Origin: Macrostomum hystrix
Taxonomy: Eukaryota > Platyhelminthes > Macrostomidae
Reading direction: 5' to 3'
Assembly: GCA_950097015.1 (NCBI GenBank)
Contig: CATNEN010000001.1
Coordinates: 16,620,501-16,684,500 of the forward strand
Length of the DNA: 64,000 bases
The translations under genes were made by a program, and so were the position numbers. The notes below the pieces were generated by a model, which saw only the letters and a program-made list of their open reading frames with translations, was not told where the DNA came from and did not search any database. Below, one piece after another: positions 38,409 through 51,096 of the stretch. Within the stretch, counting starts at the first letter, position 1. Each line of letters starts with the position of its first letter.

Positions 38409-39220
38409 TACGACTCGCAGTTTCTTACTAGATTAGAATTTGAAGCAGAAGTATATCTAAGAACTCACCCATACAGCAGTTGCATCATTCTCTCCATTCT
38501 CAGCCTAATATTTTAGTCAACGCGATTAAGACCAGTTTAAGTTTGGCTAAAAAGCCAAAGCAGGACAGAAAAAGTTCAAATAAATAAAAAATAAATCTAA
38601 TTATTAGCTGGTTGATATTAATAAACTGTCAATAACGAATGGAAAACAATGGCTAGGAAATCACTTGACCCTCAACACAAAGGCTGGTGACCTCGAATGT
38701 TCTAAACGAGTCCCTTGTGCCACGGCTGGTTGAAAAACAAAACCGCAGAGAGACAGATGCTACCGTCGTCTTGACGGCCGTCTTGGCGGGTGGAGTAACT
38801 ATTTTTAAGGCGAGAAGATCAGGGCGAGAAAAATATCTTAATAACAAGCGGGGTAACACTGGACAGTCTTATTCTCTCCTTATTGAGTCCCGAGTTTGTG
38901 ACACGGGTGGGTTGAGCACGGACCAATGCTGCTCAAGCCGGCGGCACGTGCGAGTGGTTTCTGAGTGGGCGCAACATTCTCTCTTTCTCTTGGATTTTGT
39001 TTTCAAAGTTCTGGCCCTGTTGTAAAATAAGCAGCAACAATACACCCATCTGCTTTTGTTCCTGTGTAATTTAGCTGAAAGACAGTTTCTAACACTGTGT
39101 GAAACTATGAATACCGCACTGAAAAATATAAATATTTCTCATTAAAATAAGTACATCTTGCAGTTTTCAGTGTGCCTTCTTGCAGTTGTCGTAATCGTTT
39201 CATCTTTATTGCTTTTGGGG
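38409..39220. other. Non-coding gap between arrays
   Basis: It could contain the first exon or promoter of the cwo-like gene, but no start codon with a matching donor could be fixed. Nothing else was recognised. Confidence 0.35.
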
Positions 39221-40512
39221 ATTGATGCTACTCAGGTGAGGATTGATGTTAGTCAGGTGAGGATTGATGCTACTCAGGTGAGGATTGATGTTAGTCAGGT
39301 GAGGATTGATGCTACTCAGGTGAGGATTGATGCTACTCAGGTGAGGATTGATGTTAGTCAGGTGAGGATTGATGTTAGTCAGGTGAGGATTGATGTTAGT
39401 CAGGTGAGGATTGATGCTACTCAGGTGAGGATTGATGTTAGTCAGGTGAGGATTGATGTTAGTCAGGTGAGGATTGATGCTAGTCAGGTAAGGATTGATG
39501 TTAGTCAGGTGAGGATTGATGCTAGTCAGGTGAGGATTGATGTTAATCAGGTGAGGATTGATGCTTAGTCAGGTGAGGATTGATGCTTAGTCAGGTGAGG
39601 ATTGATGCTTAGTCAGGTGAGGATTGATGCTTAGTCAGGTGAGGATTGATGCTAGTCAGGTGGGGATTGATGATAGTCAGGTGAGGATTGATGCTAGTCA
39701 GGTGAGGATTGATGCTAGTCAGGTGAGGATTGATGTTAGTCAGGTGAGGATTGATGCTAGTCAGGTGAGGATTGATGTCAGGCAGGTGAGGATTGATGCT
39801 AGTCAGGTGAGGATTGATGCTAGTCAGGTGAGGATTGATGTCAGGCAGGTGAGGATTGATGCTAGTCAGGTGAGGATTGATGCTAGTCAGGTGAGGATTG
39901 ATGTTAGTCAGGTGAGGATTGATGCTAGTCAGGTGAGGATTGATGTTAGTCAGGTGAGGATTGATGTCAGGCAGGTGAGGATTGATGTTAGGCAGGTGAG
40001 GATTGATGTTAGGCAGGTGAGGATTGATGCTAGTCAGGTGAGGATTGATGTTAGGCAGGTGAGGATTGATGCTAGTCAGGTGAGGATTGATGTTAGGCAG
40101 GTGAGGATTGATGTTAGGCAGGTGAGGATTGATGTTAGGCAGGTGAGGATTGATGCTAGTCAGGTGAGGATTGATGTTAGGCAGGTGAGGATTGATGTTA
40201 GGCAGGTGAGGATTGATGCTAGTCAGGTGAGGATTGATGTTAGGCAGGTGAGGATTGATGTTAGTCAGGTGAGGATTGATGCTAGTCAGGTGAGGATTGA
40301 TGCTAGTCAGGTGAGGATTGATGTTAGGCAGGTGAGGATTGATGTTAGTCAGGTGAGGATTGATGTTAGTCAGGTGAGGATTGATGCTTAGTCAGGTGAG
40401 GATTGATGCTAGTCAGGTGAGGATTGATGCTAGTCAGGTGAGGATTGATGTTAGGCAGGTGAGGATTGATGCTAGTCAGGTGAGGATTGATGTTTAGTCA
40501 GGTGAGGATTGA
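39221..40512 (+). repeat. Minisatellite, 21-bp unit CAGGTGAGGATTGATGCTAG
   Basis: About 60 copies with variants GTTAGT, GCTAGT, GTTAGG and GTCAGG. Each unit contains CAG/GTGAGG, a near-perfect 5' splice-site consensus, followed by ATTGATG. The 21-bp period keeps one frame open; the resulting repeat peptide (QVRIDAS) is not considered a protein. Confidence 0.97.
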
Positions 40513-41296
40513 CAGTGAAAGGTGTGAGGATCCGAGACTAATAAAGGAGATACTTAAGTGCTGCCTCTAATACTCTGAGAGCATTGCCAAGCGAAATAAG
40601 CTGTGCTATGCGCCAGCTGTGTGTTAAGTGTGGCCATTACTCAGTGCCAACCCGAACCCTCGCATATTTGACAACACAAACTTATTAGCTATTGAGGTTA
40701 GATATAAACTCGAGACTTTGACAGAAGAACTCAAGCAACTCAGTTGCAGATGCAGTGTGTCTGTGTGTGTGTGGGTTTCTGCTCGTGGCCTCAACTCGTG
40801 CGTCAGAATTAATACAACGTAATATCTCTGTGAATATCGCTCCATTTAAGATGGAAAGAAAGATTGAGAATATCACGTGCGATGCTGCGGCTATGAAACG
40901 AGGAGAACGTGTGAAAATGTGCACCGTAAGGCTGCTGCTGCTGCTGGTCTATTTTTAGCCCCTGTGAGAAGCTAGCAGCTGTCTAGATTGGAATGCCATG
41001 GTTACTGGAATGCAACTCAACTCAACTATTGTAGCGAGTAGCATGTGAGATGAACAATAGTTGCACTTGATTACATGGCATTTGATAAAAGTAAACAGCG
41101 TAGCTTCAAGACTCGATCACGCTTTTTGTTGTGTTAGAGTGATTGCGAGTAATTGATAAAACAAATAAAAACAAATACTCGAAACAAGCCTCGACTTAGA
41201 ACAATGTTCTCTAACGTTCTCTAACACGAGGGAATCAAAAGAGCTGACAATAATTTAAAAGGCATTCTTCACTCTGTGAATTCACATTTAATGTAT
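40513..41296. other. Non-coding spacer between two arrays
   Basis: No exon supported. It contains AATAAA just after the first array (near 40539), of unknown significance. Confidence 0.35.
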
Positions 41297-43250
41297 CTCG
41301 ATGAGTAGCTGTCCATAACCTGAGGATCTGGATGAGTAGCTGTCCACAACCTGAGGATCTGGATGAGTAGCTGTCCATAACCTGAGGATCTAGATGAGTA
41401 GCAGTCAATAACCTGAGGATCTGGATGAGTAGCTGTCCATAACCTGAGGATCTGGATGAGTAGCTGTCCATAACCTGAGGATCTGGATGAGTAGCTGTCC
41501 ACAACCTGAGGATCTGGATGAGTAGCTGTCCATAACCTGAGGATCTGGATGAGTAGCAGTCAATAACCTGAGGATCTGGATGAGTAGCTGTCCACAACCT
41601 GAGGATCTGGATGAGTAGCTGTCCATAACCTGAGGATCTGGATGAGTAGCTGTCCACAACCTGAGGATCTGGATGAGTAGCTGTCCATAACCTGAGGATC
41701 TGGATGAGTAGCTGTCCACAACCTGAGGATCTAGATGAGTTTGAGTAGCTGTCCATAACCTGAGGATCTGGATGAGTAGCTGTCCACAACCTGAGGATCT
41801 GGATGAGTAGCTGTCCACAACCTGAGGATCTGGATGAGTAGCTGTCCACAACCTGAGGATCTGGATGGGTTTGAGTAGCTGTCCACAACCTGAGGATCTG
41901 GATGAGTAGCTGTCCACAACCTGAGGATCTGGATGAGTAGCTGTCCACAACCTGAGGATCTGGATGGGTTTGAGTAGCTGTCCATAACCTGAGGATATGG
42001 ATGAGTAGCTGTCCACAACCTGAGGATCTGGATGGGTTTGAGTAGCTGTCCATAACCTGAGGATATGGATGAGTAGCTGTTCATAACCTGAGGATCTGGA
42101 TGAGTAGCTGTCCATAACCTGAGGATCTAGATGAGTTTGAGTAGCTGTCCATAACCTGAGGATCTGGATGAGTAGCAGTCCATAACCTGAGGATCTGGAT
42201 GAGTTAGTAGCTGTCCATAACCTGAGGATCTGGATGAGTAGCTGTCCATAACCTGAGGATCTGGATGAGTTAGTAGCTGTCCACAACCTGAGGATCTGGA
42301 TGAGTAGCAGTCCACAACCTGAGGATCTGGATGAGTAGCTGTCCATAACCTGAGGATCTGGATGAGTAGCTGTCCACAACCTGAGGATCTGGATGAGTAG
42401 CTGTCCACAACCTGAGGATCTCGATGAGTAGCTGTCCATAACCTGAGGATCTGGATGAGTAGCTGTCCATAACCTGAGGATCTGGATGATTAGCAGTCCA
42501 CAACCTGAGGATCTGGATGAGTAGCTGTCCATAACCTGAGGATCTGGATGAGTAGCTGTCCATAACCTGAGGATCTGGATGAGTAGCTGTCCATAACCTG
42601 AGGATCTGGATGAGTAGCTGTCCATAACCTGAGGATCTGGATGAGTAGCTGTCCACAACCTGAGGATCTGGATGAGTAGCTGTCCATAACCTGAGGATCT
42701 GGATGAGTAGCTGTCCATAACCTGAGGATCTAGATGAGTTTGAGTAGCTGTCCATAACCTGAGGATCTGGATGAGTTAGTAGCTGTCCACAACCTGAGGA
42801 TCTGGATGAGTTAGTAGCTGTCCATAACCTGAGGATCTGGATGAGTAGCTGTCCATAACCTGAGGATCTGGATGAGTTAGTAGCTGTCCACAACCTGAGG
42901 ATCTGGATGAGTAGCTGTCCACAACCTGAGGATCTGGATGAGTAGCTGTCTATAACCTGAGGATCTGGATGAGTAGCTGTCCACAACCTGAGGATCTGGA
43001 TGAGTAGCTGTCCATAACCTGAGGATCTGGATGAGTAGCTGTCCATAACCTGAGGATCTGGATGAGTAGCTGTCCATAACCTGAGGATCTGGATGAGTAG
43101 CTGTCCATAACCTGAGGATCTAGATGAGTTTGAGTAGCTGTCCATAACCTGAGGATCTAGATGGGTTTGAGTAGCTGTCCATAACCTGAGGATCTGGATG
43201 AGTAGCTGTCCACAACCTGAGGATCTGGATGAGTAGCTGTCCACAACCTG
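41297..43250 (+). repeat. Minisatellite, 31-bp unit, largest array of the window
   Basis: About 60 copies of a 31-bp unit with CTGAGGATCTGGATGAGTAG followed by CTGTCCATAAC or CTGTCCACAAC. Some units carry an extra TTTGAG or TTAG. Because 31 is not a multiple of three the three minus-strand frames rotate through the same peptide (HPDPQVMDSYS and others), giving open frames up to 437 residues with no sign of selection. Confidence 0.97.
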
Positions 43251-43739
43251 ATAGATAAATAGATGAGTAGTTATCTAAATTAGGTCAAACCAGGAGACAT
43301 AAAAATGCCGATAAAATTTTTTGCTGAAAATTCATAGCAGGGAAACAAACAGTGAAAATTCAATGCAGTGTTACTGGTTATTGCAGTAACATTTCATAAG
43401 TTTAGAGTGTATTTCAGAGCGACGAATGTTAAAACTGATTTTCATTTAATTCCAGCTGCAACCACAGCCGACTTATACTACTTAATAATGAGTAGCATGA
43501 CAAGTAGATGATTGATTTGACAAGCAGAATATTTGTACAATAAGTCAGGCACAATAGCTTTGCACCTTATACACAACAAGAAAAATGTTAACTAAGAACA
43601 GTGGCAGCAAGGTATAGTTACAAAAATGCTTCAGAAAGTTATGCCCAACAAAGAACAAGAAAAATACTTTCCCAAATATAATTACAACTTTTATAAAACC
43701 ACAAAATGGGCAATTTGAAAGGTAAAAGTGGCTTTTAAA
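43251..43739. other. Non-coding spacer
   Basis: AT-rich sequence between the 31-bp array and the Penelope-like remnant. Nothing recognised. Confidence 0.4.
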
Positions 43740-44400
43740 TAGAAGTTAACCAGAGCAACGCAAGCCCTACTTGGAAGCAGAGAGACCATAAGGGCATTTT
43801 AAATAGGTCCACATATTTATTTTTCCAAAAATATTCTTTGGAAAGGGATAGAGATAAGGACCTGAACACTCCCATGATTATCCTGCAATTTATTGGAACC
43901 CCTTCGATGATTTTTAAGAAACAACTTGAAAAGATTTTCCGTAAATGGTTTGACTCTGATATCAAGGTCATCTTTCGAACCGAAAATATTTCGCGTTTTG
44001 TTAGCAGATTGAAATCCCGTGTTCCAAGGCCACTTGTTGCAGGTGTCGTGTACCAATTCAATTGTTCTGTGGATCAGAATTGAACTGTTCAAAGTTGTTG
44101 ACACGTGTAGGCAAGATTACAAACTGACCATTCTTGAAGCCATGTACATCAAGGCCCTCAAGCCAAAATTTAATGTCCAATTAGCGGGGAACGGTGCAAG
44201 CCAACAGCTCCAAGTGTTCTGACGTATGAGGCACGCTCTCTCTGCGCTGTGTGTGCTTTCCTCTCCAACCTTTTGATCATGGTTCGCCTTTTGACCTGTC
44301 CATCGGACTTTAACTCACAATGTACAACAACCTACTTTTAAACACCTGCGTTTTCGTTTTTCAATAAATCGACACTGACGATGTACGCTTAGGACGAAAA
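43740..44400 (+). mobile_element. Penelope-like retroelement remnant (3' end with broken GIY-YIG region)
   Basis: A frame at 43838-44083 reads FIGTPSMIFKKQLEKIF, then VIFRTENISRFVSRLKSRVP and LVAGVVYQFNC; this is the typical lead-in to the GIY-YIG endonuclease of Penelope-like elements. It then stops, and another frame gives ILEAMYIKALKPKFNVQLAG (to 44222), the usual end of the same domain. The endonuclease core between them is deleted, so the copy is dead. The following CGACACTGACGATG and GGACGAAAAGCTTCGGAA strings fit the 3' non-coding end of such elements. It lies between the large array and SFSWAP. Confidence 0.65.
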
Positions 44401-44628
44401 GCTTCGGAATTTTAAACATATGTTGGCAATTTCATTTCTGTTCTTTGACAAGAATCGGTGAATATCTCGACCAGGCTAACTCGGACGGCTTTGAAAGTGA
44501 GTTCATAGAAAAAAACGGAAAATTTTAATCCACATGGTAGAGTTTCACGAAAACCGGTCATTCGGTTTGGGAGCTATCGTGGAGTAGGCAGCGGGCCTTT
44601 TGAACTACCCCCTGTGGTCTCTCTACTA

Positions 44629-45139
44629 TTAAAGCATTTCGCCGATATCTGTCCGAGCCTGTTTACTCGAGTCACAACCGGCACCGCCGCCACCAACCCT
44701 AGCTAGGAAGGCCATGGCTTTGCGCTTTCGCTCCAACTGTTTGCGGATGTACTGATCTTCGGCTGCGGAGGAAGATGAAGACGGTTCTGCTGTTGGCTGA
44801 CTGGCCATTGCCACTGGCTGCTGCTTCTGTTGCTGCTGCTGCTTGAGGACCATATGGCACTCGTACAGCCTGCCGCACTGCATCAGATAATACGGATGAT
44901 GCGGATGCTGCGGCTGTAAAAAATCGAACCTCGGATCTCCGCGGGCTCTAACAACAGCCTCAAAGTCGGTGCCATTTCGCTGCACATAGGCTGCGAGCTT
45001 GTCGATGATGAGTCGACTCTCTTCACAATCGGGCTGCTCAACTGACCATTGCGGCGCTTCAACTATGGACTCATCACCGATTGAAGTATTAGCCAAGGTT
45101 GAGGACTGCTCGCTTGGGATCATGGCAGATGAAGGCGGC

Positions 45140-45171
<32 letters not shown>

Positions 45172-48100
45172 CGGCAGCGGCTGAGAGACCTGCTGCTGCT
45201 GCTGCTGTGGTCTAAGGTCTTCTTCTTGTTCGAGCTGCCTCAAACGAAATTGCTCCAATAATTTGGCGTATGAAGTGCCAGCGGTGCTCACTTTTGGTAT
45301 TGGAAATTCAGCGGCGACGGAGACTGAGGCGGCTGACGAAGTTGGCTGATGCTCAGGAGCGAGGTTCATTGGTCTGGTAATAAATTGGTAAATTTAATTT
45401 GTATTCGCGAGTAACTTAACTTGTTTCTTAGGCGCTCAACAGGTGGACTAGGGATTTTTAACAGGTGGATTAATAGCTGTTGAAAAGGTGGATTAGGGAT
45501 AGTTAAACAGGTGGATTAGGGATTGTTGAACAGGTGATCTGGCGATTGTTCAACAGGTGGATTAGGGGTTGTCTAACATGTGGATTAGGGATTGTCTAAC
45601 ATGTGGATTAGGGATTGTCTAACAGGTGGATTAGGGATTGTTTAACAGGTAGATTAGGGATTGTTTAACGAGTGGATTAGGGATTATTTACCAGGTGGAT
45701 TAGGGATTGTTTAGCAGGTGGATTAGGGATTGTTTAGCAGGTGGATTAGGGATTGTTTAGCAGGTGGATTAGGGATTGTTTAGCAGGTGGATTAGGGATT
45801 GTTTAGCAGGTGGATTAGGGATTGTTTAGCAGGTGGATTAGGGATTGTTTAACAGGTGGATCAGGGATTGTTTAGCAGGTGGATTAGGGATTGTTTAACA
45901 GGTGGATCAGGGATTGTTTAGCAGGTGGATTAGGGATTGTTTAGCAGGTGGATTAGGGATTGTTTAGCAGGTGGATTAGGGATTGTTTAGCAGGTGGAAT
46001 AGGGATTGTTTAGCAGGTGGATTAGGGATTGTTTAACAGGTGGATTAGGGATTGTTTAGCAGGTGGAATAGGGATTGTTTAGCAGGTGGATTAGGGATTG
46101 TTTAGCAGGTGGATTAGGGATTGTTTAGCAGGTGGATTAGGGATTGTTTAGCAGGTGGATTAGGGATTGTTTAGCAGGTGGATTAGGGATTGTTTAGCAG
46201 GTGGATTAGGGATTGTTTAGCAGGTGGATTAGGGATTGTTTAGCAGGTGGATTAGGGATTGTTTAGCAGGTGGATTAGGGATTGTTTAGCAGGTGGATTA
46301 GGGATTGTTTAGCAGGTGGATTAGGGATTGTTTAACAGGTGGATCAGGGATTGTTTAGCAGGTGGATTAGGGATTGTTTAGCAGGTGGATTAGGGATTGT
46401 TTAGCAGGTGGATTAGGGATTGTTTAGCAGGTGGATTAGGGATTGTTTAGCAGGTGGATTAGGGATTGTTTAGCAGGTGGATTAGGGATTGTTTAGCAGG
46501 TGGATTAGGGATTGTTTAGCAGGTGGATTAGGGATTGTTTAGCAGGTGGATTAGGGATTGTTTAGCAGGTGGATTAGGGATTGTTTAGCAGGTGGATTAG
46601 GGATTGTTTAGCAGGTGGATTAGGGATTGTTTAGCAGGTGGATTAGGGATTGTTTAACAGGTGGATCAGGGATTGTTTAGCAGGTGGATTAGGGATTGTT
46701 TAACAGGTGGATTAGGGATTGTTTAGCAGGTGGATTAGGGATTGTTTAGCAGGTGGAATAGGGATTGTTTAACACGTGGATTTGGGATTGTGTAACAGGT
46801 GGATCAGGGATTATTTAACAGGTGGATTAGGGATTGTGTAACAGGTGGATCAGGGATTGTTTAACAGGTGGATTAGGGATTGTTTAACAGTGGACTGTAA
46901 GGAATTGTTTAACAGGTGGATTATGGACAGTTTAGCTGGTTTAACGAATATTGAACAGGTGGGCTAGGGATTATTCCCATAATGGGTGAGGGATAATTTA
47001 ACAAAAAAGGCGAATGACTAACTCACTTCGGTGTTGCCAGTGGCACGTAGCGGCCCTGCCGAATGGCATCCAGAACCAGTCGATAATAGGCGTACAACTC
47101 ATCGCCGTAGCTAAGGAAGCGAAAGTTGGCATTAGCGGATTGTTTGGTTTTGAGTACAATCTCCATCTGGGGACCGTGCTTAGCCAGAAACTGGGCAGTC
47201 TTGTCTATAATGGCGCCCTGCCTACGGCTGGTTGGTAGGCGCATGTCGACTGGCACATCCAGGTTGATCGGCAGCGTGAACGGCTCGTCAACTGCGCCGC
47301 TAGACTCGTCATCGTCATCGTCAGGAGTTGCAGCCGCAGCCGAGACAGGCGCCTCCGCTGAGGCTTGGTCGTTTATTGAACCGCAGTTACTACTGTTTTG
47401 CGCGGTATTACTGTGAGTAGTAGCGACTGTACTATTGCTAGAGTCATTGCTATCGTCGTAGCTGAAGGCTACCTGATTGAATGAGGCTCCTCTACTGATT
47501 GATGAAGAAGACTTGATGGACATGGACAGGCGCTTCTGTTGCTCCTCTGTGGGAAAATTCCAGTTGACCAATAAGTATTGAAAGCAACTGGCTGATAAAT
47601 AGTAATTACACAGCTGAATTGATTTTGTCAAGTGCAGCGATGGAAATAGAAAAACAGAAACTAATATTGATACCCAAATTCCAATAGAGCAACTTAGTAT
47701 AATTAGAGTCACAAGACTGTAAAGTTTCATCAACTTTCACCAATCTGCATCTGCTTATGACAGTCACCCATTCCCCATGTATGCATTGAGCTTTTAAAAT
47801 AGTCTCAGTGGGGTCTCCATTAAGAATTAACTATATTCAACTTGTGGTTGTGAGAAATTGGAGAACTGTGATTGGGTAGCCTTTGTTTAAAAGTTGCCTA
47901 ACTGACTAGTAGGATAGTAGCTGTGTGTTATAATCCAATGAACTATAGCCTATCTCTTAACTTTCTTCTAAAAAGTACATATTTAATTCATACTTCATTT
48001 AATCTAATTAATCAGTTTTTAAAACATTTTAACACAAACATTTTTTAAAGAACTGTCAAACTTCATATTTCTTAACAAATGAAAATTAGAGAGCAAAAAA

Positions 48101-48949
48101 TTAAAATTATAAACTTTTATAAGTTTTTTTATTTAAATTTACATTTTTAAATAATAAATTTTTATAATTATAAAAATTATAACTTAAGGCAGTGGCACCT
48201 CATTTTGTCACTTGTGACTAGAGACCCATGGCCAGAAAGAGTATATTTTTCTATTCCACTCCATTCATACAGGTGTACATCCACCTTGATTTTCTCATCA
48301 TCAGGGCAGTGTACACTCACTGTTTCTTGGGGGTTGGCACTCGAGGGCTGAATTGGGACAAGCCAAAGCCTCCAAGCCTTTACTTAGCAAATGAGCCTCA
48401 AATTAATGTGGCCTTGCTGGAGTGGAGTCAAGCTCAGGGTATCAACAAGGAATAAAAAGTATAAAAGTGTGAAACACTTACCTTCTAGCAATTGACAGTG
48501 TTGCCAGTTTTCATCCAACTCCTGATACCGTTCCTTGTCTAGTTCATCCTTCAAACGGGTTTCTTCATCATCATTGGAGGTAACAGTGTTAGTTCTGCTA
48601 TTTTGACTGTCTGGCAAATCATTAAGACATCCACGGACATCAAATCTAAAAGGAACATTTTAGCAAAGTTTTTGTTCTTGTCAAAAGAAAACAAAAATAA
48701 ATTTTGCAGATATAAAACTAGGTAGCTTACCTAGCAAACTTACCTATCAATTAAGATATCTTGATCAAGTGCCCATGGGATCAAATACTTTCCAGAATTT
48801 AGATCCAAATATTTTTGACTGTCCTGGTATATATTGCAAGCATAGCCTTGCACACATAGTTTAGAGATATCATCATCTTCCTCATCATCATCATATTCAG
48901 AAAAAAAGTGCAATGCTTCTTTTGTTCCAAATGTGCCAGTCATAGTCAT
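44629..48949 (-). CDS. SFSWAP: SFSWAP-like splicing regulator (SWAP/SURP protein), 4 exons
   Basis: Minus-strand exons 48949-48744, 48645-48482, 47546-47027 and 45373-44629 join in phase to give 544 residues. Residues ~30-75 hold the N-terminal SWAP region ([37 protein letters not shown]). SURP1 is about 235-290 ([36 protein letters not shown]). SURP2 is about 419-469 ([31 protein letters not shown]), preceded by polyQ and a run of 14 prolines. The tail has [21 protein letters not shown] modules bind splicing factors such as SF1, and the family autoregulates splicing of its own pre-mRNA in Drosophila. The Arg/Ser-rich C-terminus of the animal orthologues is missing: the frame ends at TAA soon after the KRKAMAFL segment. 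A hidden splice to a further exon is possible but none was found. Confidence 0.9.
45430..46960 (+). repeat. Minisatellite, 23-bp unit with CAGGTGGATTAGGGATTG, in SFSWAP intron 3
   Basis: About 65 copies; most have TTTAGCAGGTGG, some TTTAACAGG or TCTAACATG. Left and right edges are diverged and the centre is homogeneous. It fills nearly all of the 1653-bp intron. Each unit contains one TTAGGG, but not as a telomeric tandem. The strand shown is antisense to the gene. Confidence 0.97.
48265..48450 (-). mobile_element. SINE family 1, old copy, in SFSWAP intron 2
   Basis: It keeps GTACACTGCCCTGATGATGA, GGCCACATTAATTTG and CTTGGAGGC in minus-strand order with many substitutions. It has the same orientation as the gene. 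Confidence 0.65.
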
Positions 48950-51090
48950 ATTATATTAATTAATAGTTAGGCTACACTTTGAAAGTAGTGGCAAAATCAT
49001 AGCTTCCGAAGTAAAGTACAGATCAAGGTTTGCATGACATAGCTATATTAAGTGTTAAGAAAATCATGCTGGTCTTAGCTTAGCTTAGGTTAGCTACTTT
49101 TCGGCGTTTTTGCTAGTTTCTGATACAGATATTCGAAGTTAAGTAGGCCCAGTCAAATATCAGATTTCGTAAGCGATGTTTAGCTAACTGAATTATCAAA
49201 GGCTTATGCATGCATTCAAATACGGACACAACTTAAAATGCTGCAAATCGAAAAACCACTCAATTAGCTTTTTCCGTGAAATAACAAAGAATCTGTAAAA
49301 AATGATGTATGATGAATAAAAGAAAACTTCGATCAACCGTTCAAAATATAGCCTGTATCTAATTTTTATTATTAAAACAAAAACAATTAAACATTTTATT
49401 CATATACTTAGAAAATAATAAAAGTAAAGCGACAAGACATAGGCTGTTTCAATTTTATATCTTTTTTAAAAGCGTATGAAAAGGTTTCAATAAGCCTTTA
49501 GATAATCAGTAATTCGCACCGCACTTAATTAATTTTTTATAAAAAACTGAGATTTTATAGAAAGTATACGAATTTCAATAGATAAATATTCTATATCTGT
49601 CCTTCTTTGCTTGTCAGCTTGCTGTAGTGCTAGCTACTTAAAGAAAATGAGATTATTATGAGAATAATTTTTTCGACAACTTGTATCTTTAGAATTTGAG
49701 ATGCATCATTTTATATCTGAAATAAATAAAAAAGCTTAGCTTTAAAAACATAAACGTGCAGCCATTGAAAACCTTATAGGGTATATTAATCTTTTTTAAT
49801 AACAATTTTGTAACTCAAGCTTTAAAGAAAAAATGTATTCTCACTTTTTCATCTTCATTGTAAGTTGTAACAAGTGCAACACTTGCCAATATACCAGAAA
49901 AAATATCATACAATATTTCTGATTTGATGCAAAACAAAATAAAAAACTGTAATATATTAAAATGCAAAAAATTGTATACAAAAGTTTTTGGTCATGTTAT
50001 GTAACTGCTACAACTTTTTTCTGTTTAAATTATAGTATTCTATTTTTTGTTATTCTTTATTTGTAATTGTAGCTCTGTTTATTCAAGTGAAAACAATAAA
50101 ACAAATTAACAGATTTTTATGTTAATGTGCACTGGCAGCTAAGTTGCTTTTTTAGTTCAGTCTGTTACAACAACATTGTGATGTGCAAATTTTTTATTTA
50201 TGTGCTGATGTAGGTCATAGGATTTAACATGTCTAGACCTGGACTGTGTACTATGCATATGACTTAAAGGGTTATCTATGACAGCTTTTAGGACCTTTGG
50301 ATTTAAATAATAGTAATATACTTGTTCAGATACTCAGATTTAACTTAAACACTTCTGTGTGACAAAGGGCATTAGCACCAAATTCAAGGTGCACTTTAAC
50401 AAAGGTCTGCATTGATTTTTTACTTCCTCATTGACATTGGCATTAAGTCATAAAGTGGCTCTAAGTCTACTTAGACCCAAACTCTAAGGGGTTCTTTCAT
50501 TGTCTAATTTTTGTCTTTTTTGGCTCAATTTTAAATGGTGTCTGTAGCTCCATTAAGGTTGAATCTTGCTTAATCTCTCATGTTGGCTATGGTATACTTA
50601 TTGACACAATTGAAGGAAATATTTTGTCTAGGACTAGGCAAGGTTCAAATTAGATTTTCAGTGTAATCAGGCTCATTTTTTACTCTTGAATGGTCTTTTA
50701 ACCAAGACAATTCAATTACTAACAACAATATTTATTGGTTAAGTTGGAACTTTTTATTGTTTATTTAAAAATAACTTTGGAGGAGGTCTTGCCTACTGTC
50801 ACTAGTATTATGTGTGCAGTTTATGGAATAATATGTGAACTTAAATGCAAAATAAATTAGCTATCACAGAGTGAAATTCCCAAATATAGGCTCTCCATAT
50901 ATTCTACACTTTTAGCTTGACACTATTAACTCGGGGGTTGGAAGTTTGTTGTCTCTATGTCTTATATTCTGAGGTTAGGGCTAGAAAATGATTTAAATCA
51001 GGGAGGTCTAGAAACTACGGTCACAAGTACTATAGGAGAATTATCTTGAATTATTATACATTAACTCACAATTCTAAATTTCAAAACTTT
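48950..51090. other. AT-rich intergenic region between divergent SFSWAP and PTB-SH2 genes
   Basis: The two genes point away from each other, so this 2.1 kb should hold both promoters. It is very AT-rich with no repeat array. No exon, RNA gene or SINE was recognised. Confidence 0.5.
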
Positions 51091-51096
51091 ACAGCA

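Noticed and set aside
39158-40391. Possible secreted repeat protein starting with a hydrophobic segment and followed by QVRIDAS repeats
   Set aside because: The hydrophobic start has no ATG, and the repeats derive from a 21-bp minisatellite that stays open because 21 is a multiple of three. Some units interrupt the frame.
41235-43244. Open frames of 272-437 residues with DSYSSRSSGYGQLLIQILRL repeats
   Set aside because: The 31-bp unit is open in all three minus-strand frames. No start context, splice sites or non-repetitive domain.
45430-46960. Interstitial telomeric repeat (TTAGGG)
   Set aside because: TTAGGG occurs once per 23-bp unit inside GGATTAGGGATTG and is never tandem, so it is not telomeric sequence.
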